From Haliclystus octoradiatus (taxonomy: Eukaryota; Cnidaria; Staurozoa; Stauromedusae; Haliclystidae), in NCBI GenBank assembly GCA_916610825.1, contig OU744446.1:27294445-27358444 (forward strand): DNA of 64,000 nucleotides, written 5' to 3'. The notes beneath the pieces are model-generated. The model saw only the letters and a list, made by a program, of their open reading frames with translations. It was not told the origin of the DNA and ran no database searches. The stretch's first letter is position 1; each line of letters opens with the position of its first letter. Shown here one piece after another: positions 60,960 through 64,000 of the stretch. The translations under genes were made by a program, and so were the position numbers.

Positions 60960-62784
60960 CTACATGGTATTGACTTAACAACTTGCTCGTTTGACAGTAC
61001 CGTAGATAAATTCTCTGGGTTGTGAATAGTTAAGTTACATTCATGTAGTAACAAAGTAGAAAAATGACAAAGAAAAGAAAAGTTTTTTTGCTTCAAATGT
61101 TTCATAATTCACCTTGATTATCAAGTAAATATCATCTATGTACAATTTAATACCATTATTATATCATATCTTTATCTATACTTAAGTAAATGTATGCGTA
61201 CACCTGAACATAAATGCATGGAGGTTTCTTCCTTTGTCTGCTTGTAAAAATAAAACTTCGGAGAAAATGTTCTTATTTTCACATCAATAGCAGGCATTAC
61301 CACAGCAGCACAAGTTGAATAATGTTGCAATAAAGTTAGATTGAGCCTATGATAACTAGCTGTTCATCCTGACATCTGTATCATCAACAGTTTACCTGTT
61401 ACCAGACTATAGTATGAAGTAAGTACACTGTTAACTACATTTTCATGTGCTGTTGTTATTCAGAAGGGCAGTTTTGAGACTGGATTAACTCTGTGAAAAC
61501 TGTTCATGAATGTAAAATGCCCCAAATTTTATAAACTGTTCATGCACTCGGTGGACGTTTTCGAAGGGGTTTAACCTTGAAACAAACATGTTCAGGTGTC
61601 TGCAACCAAATAGTTTCCTTTGAAAATGTCTGAAAATAGTTTTCTTGAGTTACTTTCTTGCAAAAGGATACTATTAGTCGGAATGACATAAACAAAATGA
61701 ACAATATTTTCTAATTCAGAAAAACGGATAATAATCCTTTAATATTCTGCAATTTTGAAAGTTACAGTCATTATATTGTTCTCAAAATGTGCCAATTATT
61801 GCTCGGCATTAGTTCTTAGTCAACATCGTCCCTGTGAAAAAAATTTGATGGAATTTCAGGCAATTTCATATCCACAGCCGGGTGAAGTGTCATGAACTCT
61901 TTGTGACTGTTTATGGACCCACTCACAACCTCACTATCACACATCTCAACAGATGTTCCCATTCACAGCCTCACTATCATACTATACTATAAGCAACTTA
62001 CCAGATAAAAGTACTATGACCATATTCAATTATCTGCCACTTCAATACTGTCATTAATTCCCCTCTTTCTTTCCTCATTTTTATGTATCTCATCTATAAT
62101 TTACTTCTCTTATTGAATATCTTACTATTCTTATTTTATTTATTATACTAAAATTTATTATAATGGGGTCACATCCCCCATTTCATTTAAAAATGATGAT
62201 TAAATCAACAATGTCATATATGCATCTATAACTGCTTAAAATTTGGCCTGCATTCCTATTACGAATTACACTCAATTAAGAACCATGTAAATTCGCCTTT
62301 AACAAGGACCACCTGTTTACAACAACCAGTCCATCAAGGTACAATGAATGTAAATTTCAGTCACTCTGTTACTGGCACAACAATACCAAATGCCATATAT
62401 TCCCTTTTTTGGGGTATTAAATACCATACAATATTGTTTTTTTCATCACTATACATGATGTACACTATATCATTGAAATATTTTACAATTAATACAACCG
62501 CTGCTACACGATATATGATATATAATATATGATATATGAACTTAATTATGCTGGACTATTAAATATAACAAAAATATGTTGTTTTGCCCTACAATCCTGT
62601 CACCATCCAATTGACCTTGCATTAAACATAATTCATATACACATTAATATACCCTTAAAACACTCAGGGTAGCTTTACATAACATATCAGAACTTATTAT
62701 CTACTCTTATTCCAATGATAGTCACTTTCATTTGTTTTCTCTGATTTTATTATCGTACAGTTACCATCATCACTTGCATCTGCC
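60774..62784. other. Non-coding stretch before the right-edge ORF
   Basis: AT-rich, with a (TA)n run at about 60938-60958, GTTCATGAA-family fragments at 61480-61570 and 61830-61920, and a TATATGATATATAATATATG run near 62512-62535. No gene was found. A pyrimidine-poor TACAG at about 62755-62760 precedes the next ORF and could be an acceptor. Confidence 0.5.
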
Positions 62785-64000
62785 ATGGACGAGGATACAC
62801 TCCTCGGTGAGGACATTTCGGACCAGGCTGTTGCCTTGGCAACACAGAACAGCCAATTTGATCTTTTTGGACCGATGGATGGAGTAATTCCTGAAACCCA
62901 AAATGTCTTCAAAGGTCAGGATGGTAAAGGTGATAACGCATCTAGCAGCACCTCAGGCCAACTACAACAACAGCCGCCACAACAACAACAACAATTACAA
63001 CAACAAGAAGAAATCCAGCCACCACCACCACCACCACCACAACAGCAACAACAACCAGCAGCAGTAGCGGGACCAACACAAACCATCCGCCAGCGTCTAC
63101 AATTAACTAAACCTTACGCAATTCAAACCATCTATAATCCTCAACCAGTTCTACAAAATATGTTTCAGCAGATCATCGTCTTTCTGAATGTGACATCTTT
63201 GGTAGAATTACCAGAGGTATTCTCCTTCAAAACCACAGAGCTAAGAGTTCCAAAAATGGACCAGGAGGACTTTAAGGCAATCAAACATACACTAATAAAA
63301 ATAATCGACAACACACTACAACTAAATTTCTCACCAATATATAATGCATCTAACAACACAGAAAAACAACAAACTACAACTGCTCTTAAACCACCACAAG
63401 GTCTGGACAGTGATATTCAACAACGCTGCCAAGAATTAATTGATGCCTGCCTGGCCGATGCTGGGAGCCAGATCACGGAAATAATTAGTGATGGCATGGA
63501 GGAGCATGTGGCCTCTTTACTGGAACTATTCACGCACCAAACCAGAAATTACACAACTGAACAAAATATTAATCTATGCATGCAGATTTTCATCATCAAC
63601 TACAATCGAGCATTGCACACCTTGCTGTCACAAGCAACAAAGCTACTTCACAATGAAGTGAACAGGGAATTACAACCTCGACCTGTCTCACAGATAATCA
63701 TTCCATTTCTGAGACAACCAGAAAATAACAACAACAACAACAATAATAACAACAACATAAGAGGCGTACACAACATTCACAACAACAATAATGGCAATAA
63801 TAATAACAACAATAATCGCAACAATAATAACAACAATAATCGCAACAACAATGACTACAGAGGTCCACGCAACAACAACAATGGCAACAACAACCGTAAT
63901 TATAGTCCCAGCCGTCGTAGCTTCAACCAAAGTCGGTATAACAATAACAGCCCATACCACAGATCAGAGAATTCTCAAAGACGCAACAACAATAATAACA
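62785..64000 (+). CDS. Gln/Pro/Asn-rich gag-like protein, incomplete at the window edge
   Basis: Open for 405 codons from ATG 62785 (context GCCATGG) to the end of the window without a stop. Layout: acidic start (MDEDTLLGEDISDQA), poly-Gln (about 62960-63005) and poly-Pro (63018-63040), a folded-looking middle of about 200 residues (RQRLQLTKPYAIQTIYNPQ ... VSQIIIPFLRQPE), and a long Asn/Arg/Gly tail with NNNN runs, YRGPRNNN and RSFNQSRYNN. The basic Asn-rich tail suggests nucleic-acid binding. An uninterrupted frame of this kind, less AT-rich than the surroundings, fits the first ORF (gag-like) of a retroelement, but no protease or reverse transcriptase is in view. I do not recognise the family. 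A host low-complexity protein is the alternative. Confidence 0.6.
   Translation, partial: MDEDTLLGEDISDQAVALATQNSQFDLFGPMDGVIPETQNVFKGQDGKGDNASSSTSGQLQQQPPQQQQQLQQQEEIQPPPPPPPQQQQQPAAVAGPTQTIRQRLQLTKPYAIQTIYNPQPVLQNMFQQIIVFLNVTSLVELPEVFSFKTTELRVPKMDQEDFKAIKHTLIKIIDNTLQLNFSPIYNASNNTEKQQTTTALKPPQGLDSDIQQRCQELIDACLADAGSQITEIISDGMEEHVASLLELFTHQTRNYTTEQNINLCMQIFIINYNRALHTLLSQATKLLHNEVNRELQPRPVSQIIIPFLRQPENNNNNNNNNNNIRGVHNIHNNNNGNNNNNNNRNNNNNNNRNNNDYRGPRNNNNGNNNRNYSPSRRSFNQSRYNNNSPYHRSENSQRRNNNNN

Noticed and set aside
63688..63960. Minus-strand Val/Ile-rich frame of 90 codons
   Set aside because: Antisense reading of the Asn-rich (AAC/AAT) tail of the + strand ORF.

Overview
This window is nuclear DNA from an invertebrate animal. 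It is AT-rich, its genes are split into many short exons with GT-AG introns of about 0.1-1.5 kb, and the introns are full of transposable elements. I cannot name the species. A tunicate or another invertebrate deuterostome is a guess only.

Two host genes converge. On the + strand (256-11249) is the 3' part of a villin gene: 16 exons covering the end of gelsolin-like domain G2, domains G3-G6 and a C-terminal villin headpiece. G1 and the start of G2 lie left of the window. On the - strand (50892 down to 13302) is a PIKfyve gene (phosphatidylinositol-3-phosphate 5-kinase). I assembled 34 exons whose phases all agree, giving 6,657 nt (2,218 codons plus stop). They encode the segment just after the DEP domain, the CCT/TCP-1-like domain, the conserved Cys-His region, a greatly expanded linker with one 1,497-nt exon, and the complete lipid-kinase domain. 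The FYVE and DEP domains are not in the window.

The introns record many insertions. There is a tRNA-derived SINE family with about six copies, several with exact target-site duplications (TSDs). There are pogo-like MITEs with TA duplications, Harbinger-like MITEs with TAA duplications, a hAT/P-like element with 32-bp perfect termini in a villin intron, several hairpin elements, and an 8.4-kb PIKfyve intron holding a 163-bp higher-order satellite and segmental duplications.

From about 52 to 64 kb the DNA is accessory. A decayed member of a large PIN/FEN-like plus Cys-rich (CXC-tail) protein family is interrupted by two different DNA transposons, each with an exact TSD. It is followed by a copia-type protease fragment, a decayed zinc-finger gene with two in-frame TGA codons, a large inverted repeat, and, at the right edge, a long open frame for a Gln/Pro/Asn-rich gag-like protein that runs out of the window.

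The two host genes have separate roles: villin bundles and severs actin, and PIKfyve makes PI(3,5)P2 on endosomes. Nothing suggests a shared pathway. I found no CRISPR array, no rRNA and no convincing functional tRNA gene.
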